Below are positions 22,236-34,969 of a DNA stretch of 64,000 bases, piece after piece. Position 1 is the first letter of the stretch. Every line of letters begins with the position of its first letter. Made by a program: the position numbers and the translations under genes. This stretch comes from Morella rubra. Taxonomy: Eukaryota > Streptophyta > Magnoliopsida > Fagales > Myricaceae. The notes beneath the pieces were generated by a model. It searched no databases and was not told where the DNA came from. It was given only the letters and a program-made list of their open reading frames with translations. The DNA is taken from the NCBI GenBank assembly GCA_003952965.2, contig RXIC02000097.1:1-64000 (forward strand), given 5' to 3'.

Positions 22236-23913
22236 TGAGTCTAAATAACAACCCAAGAGGGGGGGTGAATTGGGTTTTCAAAAACGTCTCTCCCTTTTTA
22301 ATAAAAATGCAGATCTGGAAAATATATTATTTCTACAAATACAAGAGCAGATCTGAATATGCTTAATGCTTCTTAATAAGAAGAACAATAAATCATAAAG
22401 CATAAATCTCCACAAGTATGAATATGTACTGAAACGTAAGAGAGATAGAGTTAGAGAGATGACACCGTAATTTTAGGTGGTTCGGCCAACACTTGCCTAC
22501 GTCCACCCCCAAGGCTATTGACTTCCTTGGGCTTCCTTCACTATTCTCCAAATAGCAAATACACCTTAGCTTCCGGGTGCTAAAGAACCTTTACAAAGCG
22601 TTTTTCGAGCTCACGCTTCAACTCTCTCACAAATCCAAAACCCAAGGGATTTCTTCTACTCTCACAAGTAGGACAAGTGTTTCCCAACACTCCTCACAAA
22701 TCCCAAAACCTAAGGGATGTACGAACAAGTGTCACCAACACTTAAGTGTTTTACAAAAATGGGTACAATAAGGAATGGCTCTCTAAGCCGAATATGCAAG
22801 TGGAAAGCTCACAACTTGTGGAATGGCTCTCTAAGCCAATTAGCAAATGAAAAGCTCAATAAAGTGCAAGAAGACAAGATTCTTGAATGAAACCTAAAGT
22901 TTGGCAAGTAGGAGCACAAGCTTTCTTGATAGGTGCGGTCTTTCCCTCTTCTTCAAAGCACTTTCTCTCTCTAGAAGTTAGGGCACGATTGATTGCAAGT
23001 GTGTGTCTTCTTCAAGAAACTTCTCTCTCTTTGGAGGCTAGATCGTCAAGGATAAGCACGAGAAGAAGATTTAACAATGGGAGCTTTGATCTTGGAGGAA
23101 TCAGCAAATGAAATCTTTGGATCTTGGCTTTTTCTCTCTCTAGATGTTGCGATGATGATCGAGCTTGTTCTTCTCTCTCCATCTCGTTCTTCTTATAGCC
23201 CCTAGGTCTTCAACGGTCATCAAGTGGCTTCATTTTACGTTGGAGGGGTTTAAAAGACTTTTTGAAACATTTTGGATGATCTGGCGTCGTTTCCAGGATA
23301 TCTGCAATTTCGCACTATGTGTCGACACATTGTAGTATGTGCTGACACATTAAAACTTGGCCTAAAATTTTTCTCTCGGGAGACAGTGCAATGTGTCGAC
23401 ACATAGTCTTCAATGTGTCGACACATTGAATACTTAGTCTGAAAATGCTGTCGATAGTGAATTTTTGCATTTTGGAGTTGGGCTCTCGGGTGTAAGTGCA
23501 ATGTGTCGACACTATGGCTCAATGTGTCGACACTTCCAACATTTAGTCATAAAAAAAAAACATTTTGAATGACCCAAAAAACAAACTCTCGGGAAGTAGT
23601 TCAATGTGTCGACACTACGGTCCAATGTGTCGACACTTCCAACACTTAGACAAAAAATTGTTCTTTCTCAGCAACTACTTCAATTTAATAAATATAAAAA
23701 AATACTTACAATATAAAAGATGATTAATTAGCAAGTGTAATGATGATCAAGTATGCTTGGAGAGATTTTAGAATAAGGAAACCTTGATACTCTAAAAACA
23801 TAATTTTCTTGAAGGAATTTCAATGTAAAAACTAAAAGACTTGAACGAGTATGAAAACTTTGTTATCATCAAATTCAAAATGGATTGTTTGTAAGAACAA
23901 CCTTGGGCTAACA
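22236..23913 (-). repeat. 5' LTR of the Sirevirus-type element
   Basis: This 1.68-kb LTR runs from TGTTAGCCC (minus strand, at 23913) to the end next to the primer-binding site. It is the fuller of the two LTRs. Three diverged modules with GTGTCGACAC palindromes lie at about 23310-23650 in its promoter-proximal half. The flank after 23913 is GATAG; no matching copy survives on the far side. Confidence 0.9.
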
Positions 23914-24912
23914 GATAGTAAATGTATGAAAATCTCATTACCACATAACGATGTACTTAAAAAATTACAAGCACAATGTTATTTAAACATGTATGTATTC
24001 GTATCGAAAACACATGTATGAGAGCAGGAAAATATTATTACTACTTAATAATGTGTTAGTACAATAAATACAATGTAAATAACACAAGTATATAAGTATG
24101 AAACTCTTATTAGTTCCAATAGGAGTATACAATTACGTTGTGTAACAAATCATAAACACAATGTTATTAACCATATAAAATTACAATTAGTGCTAACTAT
24201 TACTATCTACCATTAGTAGTAAATATTACGTACGGCGTAAATACAGTGTGTGTATATATATATATATACTTTGTATATACGTATTATACATAAAATAAGT
24301 ATAAGGAACTATTAAGTAATATGTAAATGTATATATTTAATTTAGGCCAAAATTTTGATAAATTTTAAACTTTTTATATTGTTAAGTAATTTTATTATCT
24401 TATTTAAAGTTCTAACGAAAGAATATAAACATTTGAACGGTCACATACAAACGTTTGAACGGTCACATAAAAACGTTGAACGGTAACATACAAACATTTG
24501 AATGATTTTAATAGCATAGAAAGATATTGAACGGTCTTGCACTTCCGTTCTAACAGTTGTCTGACGTTCGAACTTTTTTTAATATAATTTTATTTCGAGA
24601 TTTCTTAATATGATAATAATTTTATAATATATTAATTTGATATGATAACAAAATATTTCTTATTTTATTTCTTTTATATGATAATAATTTTATTATATTA
24701 TTATAGATTTCATTATATTCCATGTTATTTATTTTTTAATAATAATTTAATTACCAACTAAAAATATGCGTAAACCAAAAAATAAATTAGATGATCAAGG
24801 ACAAATACCATAACATGTACAAAGGTCTAAAATAAACATAATACATCATAAAAAAAAAAAAGAAACTAATTGGTGGCAGCTAAGCATCGGCTGCTCTAGC
24901 GAATGATCCGAA

Positions 24913-25206
24913 TCACTCCTCCACAGCCTGTGTCAGAACCACATGCTGCAGTGAAGCTAGTGGATGCTGTGACCCTGATCCATGTGCGAAACTATGCTGA
25001 TAAGTCACAACATTGATGGGGCCGAGCTGCACTGTCGCCGACTCATCACTCTTGACCGCTACCCTGGCATCTAGCATCGACTGTGTCAACATCACTCCAT
25101 GTGGTAGACCGTCCCTACTCATCGACTGAGCCTCAATCCTAATGGTCTGGAAGATGAAGAGGGGGAGGTCGAACGACTCCGTATGCACCACCATAAACAT
25201 GACCAA
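24913..25206 (-). pseudogene. ORF X fragment in CACTA element B
   Basis: The piece SFDLPLFIFQTIRIEAQSM followed by GLPHGVMLTQSMLDARV parallels ORF X of element C (DFPLYMFELIMDDAW, LLYGVFLTQFLIHRGV) and the 3' ORF of the Sirevirus-type element (GLPYGMLFTHMFHILKV). Only the middle of the protein survives. The N-terminal region and coiled coil seen in element C are not found here. Its role is unknown; in CACTA elements a second protein often binds the subterminal repeats. Confidence 0.55.
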
Positions 25207-26606
25207 TGCTCACAGGGTTGTGCACTTCGTATGATGTTAACATAGGAGAATGTTGTGGCTGAAAATGAGGTGGAACATACACCAAAATTCGGGCAGAGAT
25301 TTCTACGAAACCGATGACTAGATTAAGTACTGCTCCTACAAAGCCACAGAAGGCTTGACAACAGAATAGGCACTGACTCGCCTAATGGAATAATTAACTA
25401 ATAGAACGAACGACATTTCGAACTAATAGAGTCAACCCTTCGAACCACACTACTTACATGAACCATTTTAGCTAACCGTTCAATGTCCACCCAAAATGAT
25501 ATGCCTAAGCAAAATATCGTTCGGATGACATATTACAGTCATTCAAACTTTGTTACACGAAAATGAAAATGGCCGAGTCAAACTACCTAAATCGCTACTT
25601 TTCTACGTTCAAAATTCAATAAAAAATAATCCTAAACTAACTAGAAATATACACATTCATCAACAAGAAGGATATTTTGCAAGTTTGGTAATAACTAAAG
25701 CAAAATCAAACTGTAAAAGCTTAAAAAAAAGTTTTAACTGGTTAAAATACATTACTAAAAGTACTTGGAGTGTGTAGAGGCTAGAAAAAATGAATTCCAT
25801 GGACACAAAATTGAAATGAAGATTGATAGATTTTGATAGGTGTGTGAGAGAATGTGAGGAAATGAGGCTTGGGGTGTAATATTTGAATGAGCATTCGAAC
25901 GACTTCGAACGGACGTCGAAAAAATCATTATTTAACCAATGTTTCATTATTTAACCGTGGTTAAATCGTTTGAACGAATACAACATAACATTCAAACGGT
26001 ATTAAAAAATGATAAAATAGATGATGACAGAATTTGCATTAATTGTGGTAGGTGGAAAAGTAGCATTATAAAGTGTTTGAAAGTGAGTAGGTTTTCTGGG
26101 ACGCGGAGCGGCGTCTCGAAAAGATTTTGTAACGTTCGAACATCATAGTTTAAGAATGAACGCGACTTTTTATATTATGAGATTTTTGTTTACGTTTGAA
26201 AGATTTTTTTCATTTCGAACGGGAGTCGAAATGGGTGTTAGAATGTTTATTTGTTCATTTGAAGTATAGGGAAAGAATGCCCAATCATTCGAACAAAGTT
26301 TTTTAGGTTTGAACGTGAATGTTGGGATGGACATATCTATCCCTAAAACGACACTTTTTTGGGGACAGAAAGATTTGACCCAAAAAATCATTCTATTTTT
26401 TTGAGACGGTTTGTTTCCATCCCAAAAAAATAAAAAACTGCCGCAAGAGTTTTTTTTTTGGGATGATTTGAATTTTCGTCCCAAAAACAGAACTTGGCAC
26501 TTTTTTTGGGATGAAATTTAAAATTTCTTACTAAAGATTATTTTTTGGGACAGATTTTTTGGCGTCCCAAAAAAATCTGTCCCAAAAAGTCAAATTTGTT
26601 GTGGTG

Positions 26607-28080
26607 AGAACATAGCTTCAAGACTCACCTAAGCTGTCCTAAAGGCTGGCCATGTGTCAGAATGCAATCAGCCATGATTGCCTATAAATATAGGTGAAAT
26701 CGAGCCATTGAAGAGTAAAGGTTTCAGTTCAAATTTTGTGAGTTAATCTTAAGAGCAATTTTGAAGTGAAGTGGGAGAAAAAGGAGGAAATAACCAGAGA
26801 AGATTGGCCACATTAGAGGTAAAGTTAGCTTGGTTATCTTTATTTTCGATTAAAAAGCTTTCAAAAGTTTTCAATAAGTTTGTTGTGAATCTCTTGTATT
26901 TTCAAAAGGATTCTTGAATCTATTGAGTTATTAATGTTCTTCGTGTTCTTGATGAAGAACAAACTCGTATTTTCAAAATAGTCTCGTTTTTAAAGTTCGA
27001 TTCTTTGTTAAAGGTGTTTTTCAAAACTTTGATCTATTTCTTTGTAAAATTCTTCTTGAACTATGTTTTTCAAATGATTGGAAATATTCTTCGAAGGTTC
27101 CTTGTGATTTTAAAACTCTATGTCATTTTGATTATGTCAAAGTATTTACTATTTCTACTTGGAGGTTAATCGGGTATTAACTTTGAAATCAAGTTGTTGT
27201 TTTTTCTTCAAAATACTTATCCTTTTCTTTTGAAAATGTCAATTTTTTTCTATGTTGAAAAATATGATTTCCAAGAGAGGTTTGTGGTTTAAGGTATGAC
27301 ATATCATGTAATATGGGATATTGAAATGAGACATGCATACTTAACTGTTTTTTGAAGACTTGACAGTACTGTGCATAGGAGGATGTGGACCATGTGTTGT
27401 GGCATCCTTGCCGTAGTTTGTCGTACTCGAATGGTCCTAAATAAGGACATATTTTATTCTGGGAGTAATGTTTGCTTGTGTATGCCGTATACAACACTTT
27501 AGGAGTGATGCTGAAGGGTGGTGGTTAAGATTTTGAAAAGATCATCTTTATTTTGAGTCTTTTCCTTGATTTCATGTTATTGATGAACTAATTTCTTCAA
27601 TGTCTTACACATGCTATCTACTACCTGTTGTACTAACCACTGGCTTTACTGAGTCATTTGGACTCACTCTTTTTATGTTGTATTTCTAGTAGGTGTCTGA
27701 GTTCTACCTAGGAGAATTCACCAAGGCTATAAGCCATGGTCCACTTATCTTGGAGCTGAAGTTCCTAGTGTGAGTGACAATAAACTTGGAGGTGCTAATT
27801 GAACGTCGGGGTCACCACTGGATCACCTCAAATTCAAATGATTATGTCAACTTTTCTGATCTGAGAAACTCTGATGAAGAGCACTAAGAACCTTCCAGCA
27901 TTACCTACCTTGGCTTGTTTTTTGTTGTATTTTTCTTTATATACGCTTTGTAGTATGTACATAAAAGGCAGTTTGGTACTCTTTTGTATTATAGTATGAA
28001 TAAAAGGTCTTGTTAGCATTTTGTACTCAGAAAAGTTGTTGCTTTACTGATCCTCCTACTAATATAACCTCAGTTTAACA
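26607..28080 (+). mobile_element. LTR-like sequence, probably gypsy, no internal region
   Basis: It begins right behind the end of CACTA element B. CCTATAAATATAGG at about 26680 looks like an LTR TATA box. The sequence ends in TTTAACA at 28080, directly before a short unmatched stretch and copy B of the TNL block. No coding region, primer-binding site or polypurine tract adjoins it. The simplest reading is a solo LTR, perhaps the 3' part of one into which CACTA element B jumped. A family name cannot be given from sequence alone. Confidence 0.4.
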
Positions 28081-28634
28081 ATGGCGTCCATTACCATTAG
28101 ACAAGCTAGAGATTTTCACGATTCGAGCTATTACATTTTGTATAAAGTGAGGAACAAAGTAGAGGTGCATTTCAAAGAACAAACCAGTGGCATGTTGGTG
28201 GCGTTTGAACCAACTCCTATACTTGGCAACCTGGGATGTGCTCCTTCCATCTCCTCTGTTCTATTTTCAACAGTTCCAGGGTATCTGGAATTTTAGTCTG
28301 ATGCACAAATTGGTTTCCAGCAAGCCCACAGTATCCATAATAATGGCACCCAAAAGAGCAAAATTCCTCTGTTCAGCTTCGGTGATTCCCAACTTCTTAC
28401 ATGGATACAAATGATCATTATCCATTCGATAGTAGATTGAATCCTGAAAGATTCCAGATTAATGGGACACCTAGTTTCTCCCCAGAGGACATAAAGGATT
28501 ATTAAAATATGACAATTGATTTGGGAGTACCATAGTCAAATAGGTTCTGATGAACTGTAGGTTTAGATGTAAGAAAAGTAGTAGCGATTAAGAAAATTAA
28601 TCAAATCGGTCGGTTATCGATGGCTGGAAGTTAG
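28081..28634 (+). repeat. TNL upstream block, copy B (second part)
   Basis: From about 28135 it matches 3317-3990 of copy A: GAGGAACA, ACTCCTATA, GTGCTCCTTCCAT, AAAAGAGCAAAATTCCTCTG and TGATGAACTG in the same order. It lacks about 165 bases present in copy A at about 3417-3580. It stops at the gypsy LTR start (28635). The first about 55 bases, with an ATG at 28081, have no match in copy A. Confidence 0.75.
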
Positions 28635-30283
28635 TGATTGAGCTAGAATATTGCATTTTTATGCATCTAAAATTAATATAATATTAATTATTTAATATTT
28701 AAAATATTGGTTTTAGATGAAAAATGGTTAAGAGGCATAAATCTAAGTTGTGCATTTAATTGTTGAATTTATATGACTTTAGATTTAATTTATTGCACAT
28801 GCAATTCTTTCTCCATCTTTATCTTACCGTACTTAAGTCATACCGTGTCCATACATTCTAACTTCTTTTTTTTTTTATCAATTGCACTATGATTATTGGC
28901 ATTGTAATAATTTATGAATTTAATTTGATTATATGATGTCATGAGCTAATTAAGTATTTTTGTACAGGATGACAAAATTAATTATTTTCTGGACTTGCAG
29001 AGGATAATGGACAGTCTACTAGGACACATGGCAAAGCAAAAGGGATTCATTAATGACAATGCTGTAATTCTATGAAGACACAAGAGACACTTATGTCTTA
29101 GCCCTCCATCTCCCTTTTTATTCTCCTTTTCTTCTTGACCTAGAAAACCCTATATCTTATCTCCTCCTCCCCATGTTTTCTAACCTAGCCTCTTTTTCCC
29201 TATTTTCTCACTCTTTCCCTTTTTCTTTTCTCCTTAGCCGACACTTCCCCTTAGCTTTTTCTCTTTTTATTTTCTAACTGTGTCTCTCATGTCTCTCATA
29301 TTATTCTCTCTTTTTCTTTTTAACCAAGCCCTATCTTTCTCTCTCTCTCTCTCCCTTCTTTTTGTCTCTTTGCCGCTCACCCCTGTTCTCTCCCTATTTT
29401 CTCTCTCTTTTCTCTCCTTCCTTTTAACCTAGCCGCACCTCTCTCTCTCTCTATATTCTATCTCCCTCTTTTCTCTTTCCTCCACTATTTTCTCTTATCC
29501 AAAACCCTACTTTCTGGCTTTTCTTTATTTTATGCATTACTCTCTTCTCTCTCTCCACTTCTCACATTTTATTTTCCCTTTTCTTTTTCCTTCTCTCACT
29601 TCTCCCTCAATTTTCTCCCTTAGTCGATACTCTCATCTCTCTCTCTTCTCCTATTTCTTCTCTCTTTGGCCAAATCTCCACTCCATCTCTTCATTATTTT
29701 TATTTTTTAGATTAGTTTCTTTTATGTTTTATTATTCCAATGTCTTTTATTTCAATTCTTAGGATTTAGATTTAAGTTTCTCGCTCTATAATTTTCTATA
29801 ATTTTTATTTCAATTTTTGAATTATGTTCTTGTTTTTTTTTTTTTTAACTTGAATCTTAGGTTGTAATAAGACGATATTATTTAATCCAAGACACTTGTG
29901 CTCACTTTTTTATTCATTATCATTTAATTTATGTCATTTATTTTTTGTCCTTTACTTATTGTTATTTATTTTCTGTCATTCGATTTCCATCATTTACTTT
30001 AATGCATGTTATATTTTAGTTTACGTTTTGTGTTGTTTTAATTTCTTTTCAAACTCTCCAAAATCCAAAAATATGAATTTGAACTATGTTCAGTAAATGC
30101 TTTTATATTATCCTTGTTTTTATACGAGTTTGATATTAGTCTATTTTTCTTGAGGAGACGATTTAACCTTTTGGGCTAATTATTACACAAAAGAACTCCT
30201 ATACTTGGGATAGCCTTTGCGCTGCTCATTTTAGAGTGAGTCAAGTTTTTGGCGTCGTTGCCGAGGATTATTAGATTTAGTTT

Positions 30284-31614
30284 TGAGAGGTCAAAAACAA
30301 CCCAAGAGGGGGGGGGGGTGAATTGGGTTTTATAAAACTTTTCTTCCTTTTTCTTTTTAAACCCAATATACACGAAACAGATCTAAGGAGCAGAAAACTA
30401 ATCTATTTAATCAAGGACTAATATAGAGAATAAGAGAAAAGACAAACAGTTGCAACAAATAAATGAAGATAAGGATAGAGAGATGACACCGTGATTTTTA
30501 GGTGGTTCGGCCAACACTTGCCTACGTCCACCCCCAAGGCTATTGACTTCCTTGGGCTTCCTTCACTATTTTCCAAATAGTAAGTACACCTTAGCTTCCG
30601 GGTGCTAAGTAACCTTTACAAAGTGTTTTTCGAGCTTACACTTTAACTCACTCTCTCAAATCCTCACAACCTAGAGGATTTCTTCTACCCAACAAGTAGG
30701 ACAAGTGTTTTTCACAAACACTCACGTGTTTTTCAAGAATGGGTACAAAGAGAATCTTAGTAAAGCTCTTTAAGCTGAATAAACAAGTATGAAGTACTAA
30801 GGTGTGCAAAGAGACAAGATTCACAAAGAACAAGTATTTGCAGTGGGAGTACGAGCTTTCTTGGATGGTGGAGCTTCCTTTCTCTTTGAAAGCTTTTTCT
30901 CTCTCTAGAATTTAGGGCAAGAGTTAATAGCGCACACTTCTTGTTTTTCTCTCTCCATCTTCTTCTATTTAAAGCTTCTAGGGCACCAAGGGTCTTCTTG
31001 TAAAGCTTGAGTGCCGTTGGAGGTCATTTGAGACATTTGGATACCTTTTTGAATAAGTTAACGTTGCTCAACGAAATCTGCAAAATAACACAATGTGTCG
31101 ACACATGATGTATGTGCTGACACATTAAACTTAGGAAAAAAAATCTCGGGTGTTAGTTCAATGTGTCGACACCATGGTCCAATGTGTCGACACTTCCAAC
31201 ACTTAGTCAAAAAATCATGTTGAATGGTTTGAAATGCAAACTCTCGGGTGTTAGTTCAATGTGTCGACACCATGGTCCAATGTGTCGACACTTCCAACAC
31301 TTACTCAAAAAATCACGTTGAATGGTTTGAAATGCACTCTCGGGTGTTAGTTCAATGTGTCGACACCATGGTCCAATGTGTCGACACTTCCAACACTTAG
31401 ACATAAAAATTTTGAGTTTTAACAACAACTACTACCACTTCAATGGTTCTTAAAACAAATTTACATATGCATTATAAAGGATGATCAATAACAAGAGTAA
31501 TGATCTAGAAAAGGAATCTCAATAAAAAATCTTAAAGGACTTAAAACAAGTTTGAAAACTTTGTTATCATCAAAATCAAGACGGATTGTTTGTAAGAACA
31601 ACCTTGGGCTAACA
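30284..31614 (-). mobile_element. Solo LTR of the Sirevirus-type copia family
   Basis: It matches the LTRs at 14650-16330 and 22236-23913 in order and ends, and is flanked on both sides by the exact 5-base copy AGTTT (30279-30283 and 31615-31619). No internal region remains, as expected after recombination between two LTRs. It is shorter and more diverged than the paired LTRs, so it is an older or different subfamily. It lies about 17 bases behind the primer-binding site of the host gypsy element. Confidence 0.92.
31144..31410 (-). repeat. Tandem repeat in the solo LTR, about 2.8 units of 97 bp
   Basis: Units start with TCTCGGGTGTTAGTTCAATG at 31144, 31242 and 31338. Each holds two GTGTCGACAC palindromes separated by CATGGTCCAAT. 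The paired LTRs have the same modules in a more diverged state. Spaced palindromes upstream of the transcription start are known in Sirevirus LTRs and may bind regulators. Confidence 0.85.
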
Positions 31615-32948
31615 AGTTTCAAACTAGTGATTTTCCTTATTTTAATTTTTCTCATAGTGTCAAAAAAAAATTCTCATACCTTTTTGAGTGTTGACTTTAT
31701 CTCTATTGCACCTTTATTTGTTTTTCTACTGTATTGGTGAGCCTCTGCTGTTTGGACTAATGTCTGATGCCTTAGGTTAGAGACATTTCAAATAGATTAT
31801 TTAGAATTACACCTAGTACTAGTAGTAATATTCATACCACAGAGCAAGATAGTTCTTTTGTCATTTTTACAAGTAAGGCTACTAAAATTGATTTATACAA
31901 TTCTTCTATGAAAGAGAATTTTGTAGAAGCTATGGCTACACCTGCACCACGCACACTTAAGGAATTTTTGTAACCCACACGAACCACTACACCATCATGC
32001 ATTGTTTTACCTAATGATGCACCTAATTTTACAATTAAGCATGGGATGATGTCAGTGATACCTCAGTTCCAAGGGATGGATTCTGAGAGTCCTTACCAGC
32101 ACCTAATGGACTAAGTTGGCTTGCATTACTTTTATTACTAGAGCTTGGCACTGATGAGTTTATTAGACTTTGTTTATTTTCTTTATCTTTAAAGGATAAA
32201 GCGAAGATTTGGTATCAACTCAGTTGTCAAGAATGCACTGAAGCCTCTTGAGCAACATTTGGACTGATTGGAGAAGGTGATTAAGACGCTCCGGCTCGAC
32301 TTTGACCGGGAGCATATAGCTGCATTGCCCCATAACCAGGCAGTTCTTTGTCACATGAAAATCATACAGAAGACCCTCGAGGAGTTTAAGACATAGGCAG
32401 AACTTGTACATATTTCCGCGGATATTCCTTCAGATGTGACATCTTTAGATATTTAGATATTTATATTTTATTATGTATTTTGTGTTTTTATTTATGTATT
32501 TCAAACATCATGTTTATATTTTGGATATGTATTGATTTTGTTTACAGTTTATGAGTTGGTTTTATTTTTTTTTATTTTTTTCAACATTTAGATACATGAA
32601 TTGACCGAAATACCCTTTTGATGACAAAATTACCAAAAATATATTTTCCTAAAAAAATTAGAGTGTCAAGAATAATTACAAAGTTAAACAGTTAAATAAA
32701 ATGCGTATTTAAATAAAACATAATTACACATGCACGCACGCACATATATATATAAACAATTAATAACGATCGATCAAATACGTAATATAAGAATTTAAAT
32801 AAAATCTAAGTACATATATCGAAGTACAAATATACATAAATAATTAATAATGATCGATCAAATAAACAATATAAGAATATATAGAAAATCTAAGTACATA
32901 CATACATAGATATATATAAGTAAAAATATGTTTTTAAATTAAAATAAA

Positions 32949-34437
32949 GGAAAATTGGCATTTTAGTCCTTGAGTTTTTGACAGTTTTTTTATTTTAGTC
33001 CCCTACTTTCAAATTTCAAAATTTTGGTCCTTCAGTATTCTCATTTTTATAAATACGCTCTTTCGTCAACCTACCATCCATCTCCTTAACGGCAGAGCTA
33101 TCCACAACATGTGGCATCACTGGGTAACCAGATCACAGGGACAACTCAGCACCTCCTTAAACGGCGTTGTCTCTTTTATACTTAAAATGTAGAACTCAAA
33201 TTCTCATATCAACTCCTCAAACGGCGTCACACTCAAATTCTCATATCAAATTGGTGTCTTCCCTTCAAACTCAAAACGCAGTGACAAATTTTCCTTCTTT
33301 CCTATTCACCAGGTATTTTGACTTATTTGTTATAGTTGTTCTCTTTCCTACCAATTGCTGTAGTTGCAAGTTAAATGTTTCTGGGAATTTTCTATCCCTT
33401 TTAAGAACTTTTTTTTTGTTGAATTTTTCCTCACTAGAAGCCGGTCTCCTTCTTCCTCTTTGTTGTTTGGAAAGAGCATGGTCTTCTTACACCTAATTAG
33501 GGAGCTTGTTTATATTGCAGTTGGAAGGAAGATCGAGGTGGACCACAAAGTTAAAGGTGAAAGGGGTGGTTGAGATTGGGGATTCTTTGAATTTTGTTCT
33601 TTGTTGGGGTCGGAGTAGCTAAAGATAAGTCCATTCTCTAGCACTGTTGGTTACGAAAAACTTATGGGATGGCAAAATATTGCATAATAGTTTCATGTGA
33701 CCACAGTTATGAGTTACTTGGTGTTTTGTGAGAGGTTAGAGGAAACGTACCCAAAAGGATAGTTTTTCTTTCTTTAGAAAAGGAAAAAATTGTGCCATTA
33801 AGTTAGAAATCTCTTGAGAGAATAGTATCATAGAGGGCTTTGCAAATTGGGAGCTCGTTTCATTGCCAAATTTATGTTACTGGTTTTCTTTGTGGAGTCT
33901 GTCTCACCTCTCTGTTTTTGGTTGCTCTCACTTCAATTGGTTCCTTCGATTTTGGTGGGATTCCCTTTTTTTCCATTTCAATGGGTGCTTCACTAGGGAC
34001 TTCAAGTTCATAAATCATCAGTAACTCATCCTTTTGAACTTCAACTTCACATTTCATGTTCTAGGGCTAATAGGAAAAGGGGAAAATCTGTCGTTGCATT
34101 TTGAGTTTAAAGGGAAGACACCAATTTGATATGAGAATTTAAGTGTGACACCGTTTAAGGAGTTGATATGAGAATTTAAGTGCTATGTTTTGAGTATAAA
34201 AGGAACAATGCTGTTTGAGGAGGTGTCGAGTTGTCCCTGTGACCTGGTTACCTATTGATGCCACATGTAATGTATGCTGAGTTGGATGGCTCTTCCGTTA
34301 AGAAGATAGACAGCAGGCTGACAGAAGGTTGTATTTGTAAAAATGAGATTATTAAAGGACCAAAATTTTGAAGTTTGAAAGTGGAGAACTAAAATGAAAA
34401 AGTGTCCAAAATCCAGGGACTAAAATACCAATTTTCC
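32949..34437. mobile_element. MULE with long inverted repeats and 9-bp target copies
   Basis: Both ends start GGAAAATTGGNATTTTAGTC and stay complementary for about 345 bases (32949 to about 33293 against about 34093 to 34437). The exact 9-base copy TAAAATAAA lies on each side (32940-32948 and 34438-34446), the length typical of Mutator-like elements. About 800 bases of internal DNA carry no transposase, so the element is non-autonomous. An open frame on the minus strand (33872-34057; DELLMIYELEVPSEAPIEME) might be captured gene sequence; I do not recognise it. Confidence 0.92.
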
Positions 34438-34969
34438 TAAAATAAATAACGATTGATCAAATAAACAAGTAATGTACACAATATAATAATTTAATAAAAA
34501 ATACGTATTAGGGTAAAATAAATAAGGATCAATCAAATAAACAAACAATAAATACAAAATAAAAATTTATTAAAATATCTACATACAGATAGTTGATGAT
34601 GGAGTTGTAATCTAAGTGCCTATATGTAAGGTGTGGTAAATAAGTGATTGAACACGTGTTTAAATGTTTACACACACAAATTATACATAAACAAAGTATG
34701 TTAGGATATGTTTAGATTACATAAAAACATATCAAGTACACATCGTGAATCAATGAAGCATATATAAGAAAAACATTTTATACCATAGAAAAATTATGTA
34801 AGAGTTAGTTTATATATATATATGCTATAAATTAATGATATAATCTTATTTAACACATGATTATAAGTTATTAGTATGATACATGTATTAAGATAACATC
34901 ATAAATAAAAATTATTTCATAATTAAGTCATTTTTTTGTTTATAAATCATTTTTTTAATAATTAAGATG

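Larger units (their letters stand above)
14650..23913 (-). mobile_element. Sirevirus-type Ty1/copia element with both LTRs
   Basis: On the minus strand the order is 5' LTR (22236-23913), primer-binding site TGGTATCAGAGC (initiator-Met tRNA type, about 22219-22230), gag, protease, integrase, reverse transcriptase, an extra 3' ORF, the polypurine tract AAAAAGGGGAGAT and the 3' LTR (about 14650-16330). The order integrase before RT is that of copia, and the long LTRs and extra 3' ORF suggest the Sirevirus lineage. It is inserted in CACTA element B. The outer edge of the 3' LTR is eroded and no target duplication is visible. Over about 300 aligned bases the LTRs differ at about five sites, roughly 2%, so insertion was fairly recent (order of one to a few million years at common plant rates). 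It is broken in many places. Confidence 0.9.
13205..26606 (-). mobile_element. CACTA element B, interrupted
   Basis: The right end is firm: TTGTTGTGGTG at 26596-26606, that is CACCACAACAA from the other strand, preceded by subterminal repeats of GTCCCAAAAA and its complement (26340-26606). The left terminus is not recognisable; the start given is where self-complementary words such as ACGTTCGAAC and GTTTGAACG begin. These words occur on both sides of the copia insertion (13215-14450 and 24430-26300), which ties the two halves together. The only clear coding remnant is part of ORF X (24913-25206, minus strand). No tnp2 transposase is left, so it is a dead or non-autonomous copy. Confidence 0.6.
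28635..32217 (+). mobile_element. Ty3/gypsy element, 5' part (Athila/Tat-like)
   Basis: Parts are a 5' LTR (28635-30243, TGATTGAGC to GAGTCA), then TGGCGTCGTTGCCGAGGA (about 30250-30267), which closely resembles the tRNA-Asp primer-binding site of Athila/Tat elements, a leader, and a gag start near 31940. Readable gag pieces are RTLKEFL, PSCIVLPNDAPNFTIKHGM, IPQFQGMDSESPYQHLMD and SLSLKDKAKIWYQL. It lies in copy B of the TNL block. A solo copia LTR sits in its leader, and its gag runs into CACTA sequence at about 32217. It is broken and only its front end is in the window. Confidence 0.8.

Noticed and set aside
15316-23111. Matching short ORFs at 15316-15528 and 22887-23111 as a duplicated gene
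   Set aside because: They lie at the same place in the two LTRs of one retroelement and are copies by origin, without coding signs.
29090-29700. Serine/leucine-rich open frames in a CT-rich stretch
   Set aside because: Low-complexity pyrimidine DNA inside the gypsy LTR; the frames are by-products.
31144-31410. Regularly spaced palindromic repeats resembling a CRISPR array
   Set aside because: Units are about 97 bases with conserved spacers, the array lies inside an LTR in a plant genome, and no cas gene is present.
33167-33573. Open frames at the MULE's inner TIR edge
   Set aside because: They start within the terminal repeat and show no known motif; only the minus-strand frame at 33872 was kept as a weak cargo candidate.
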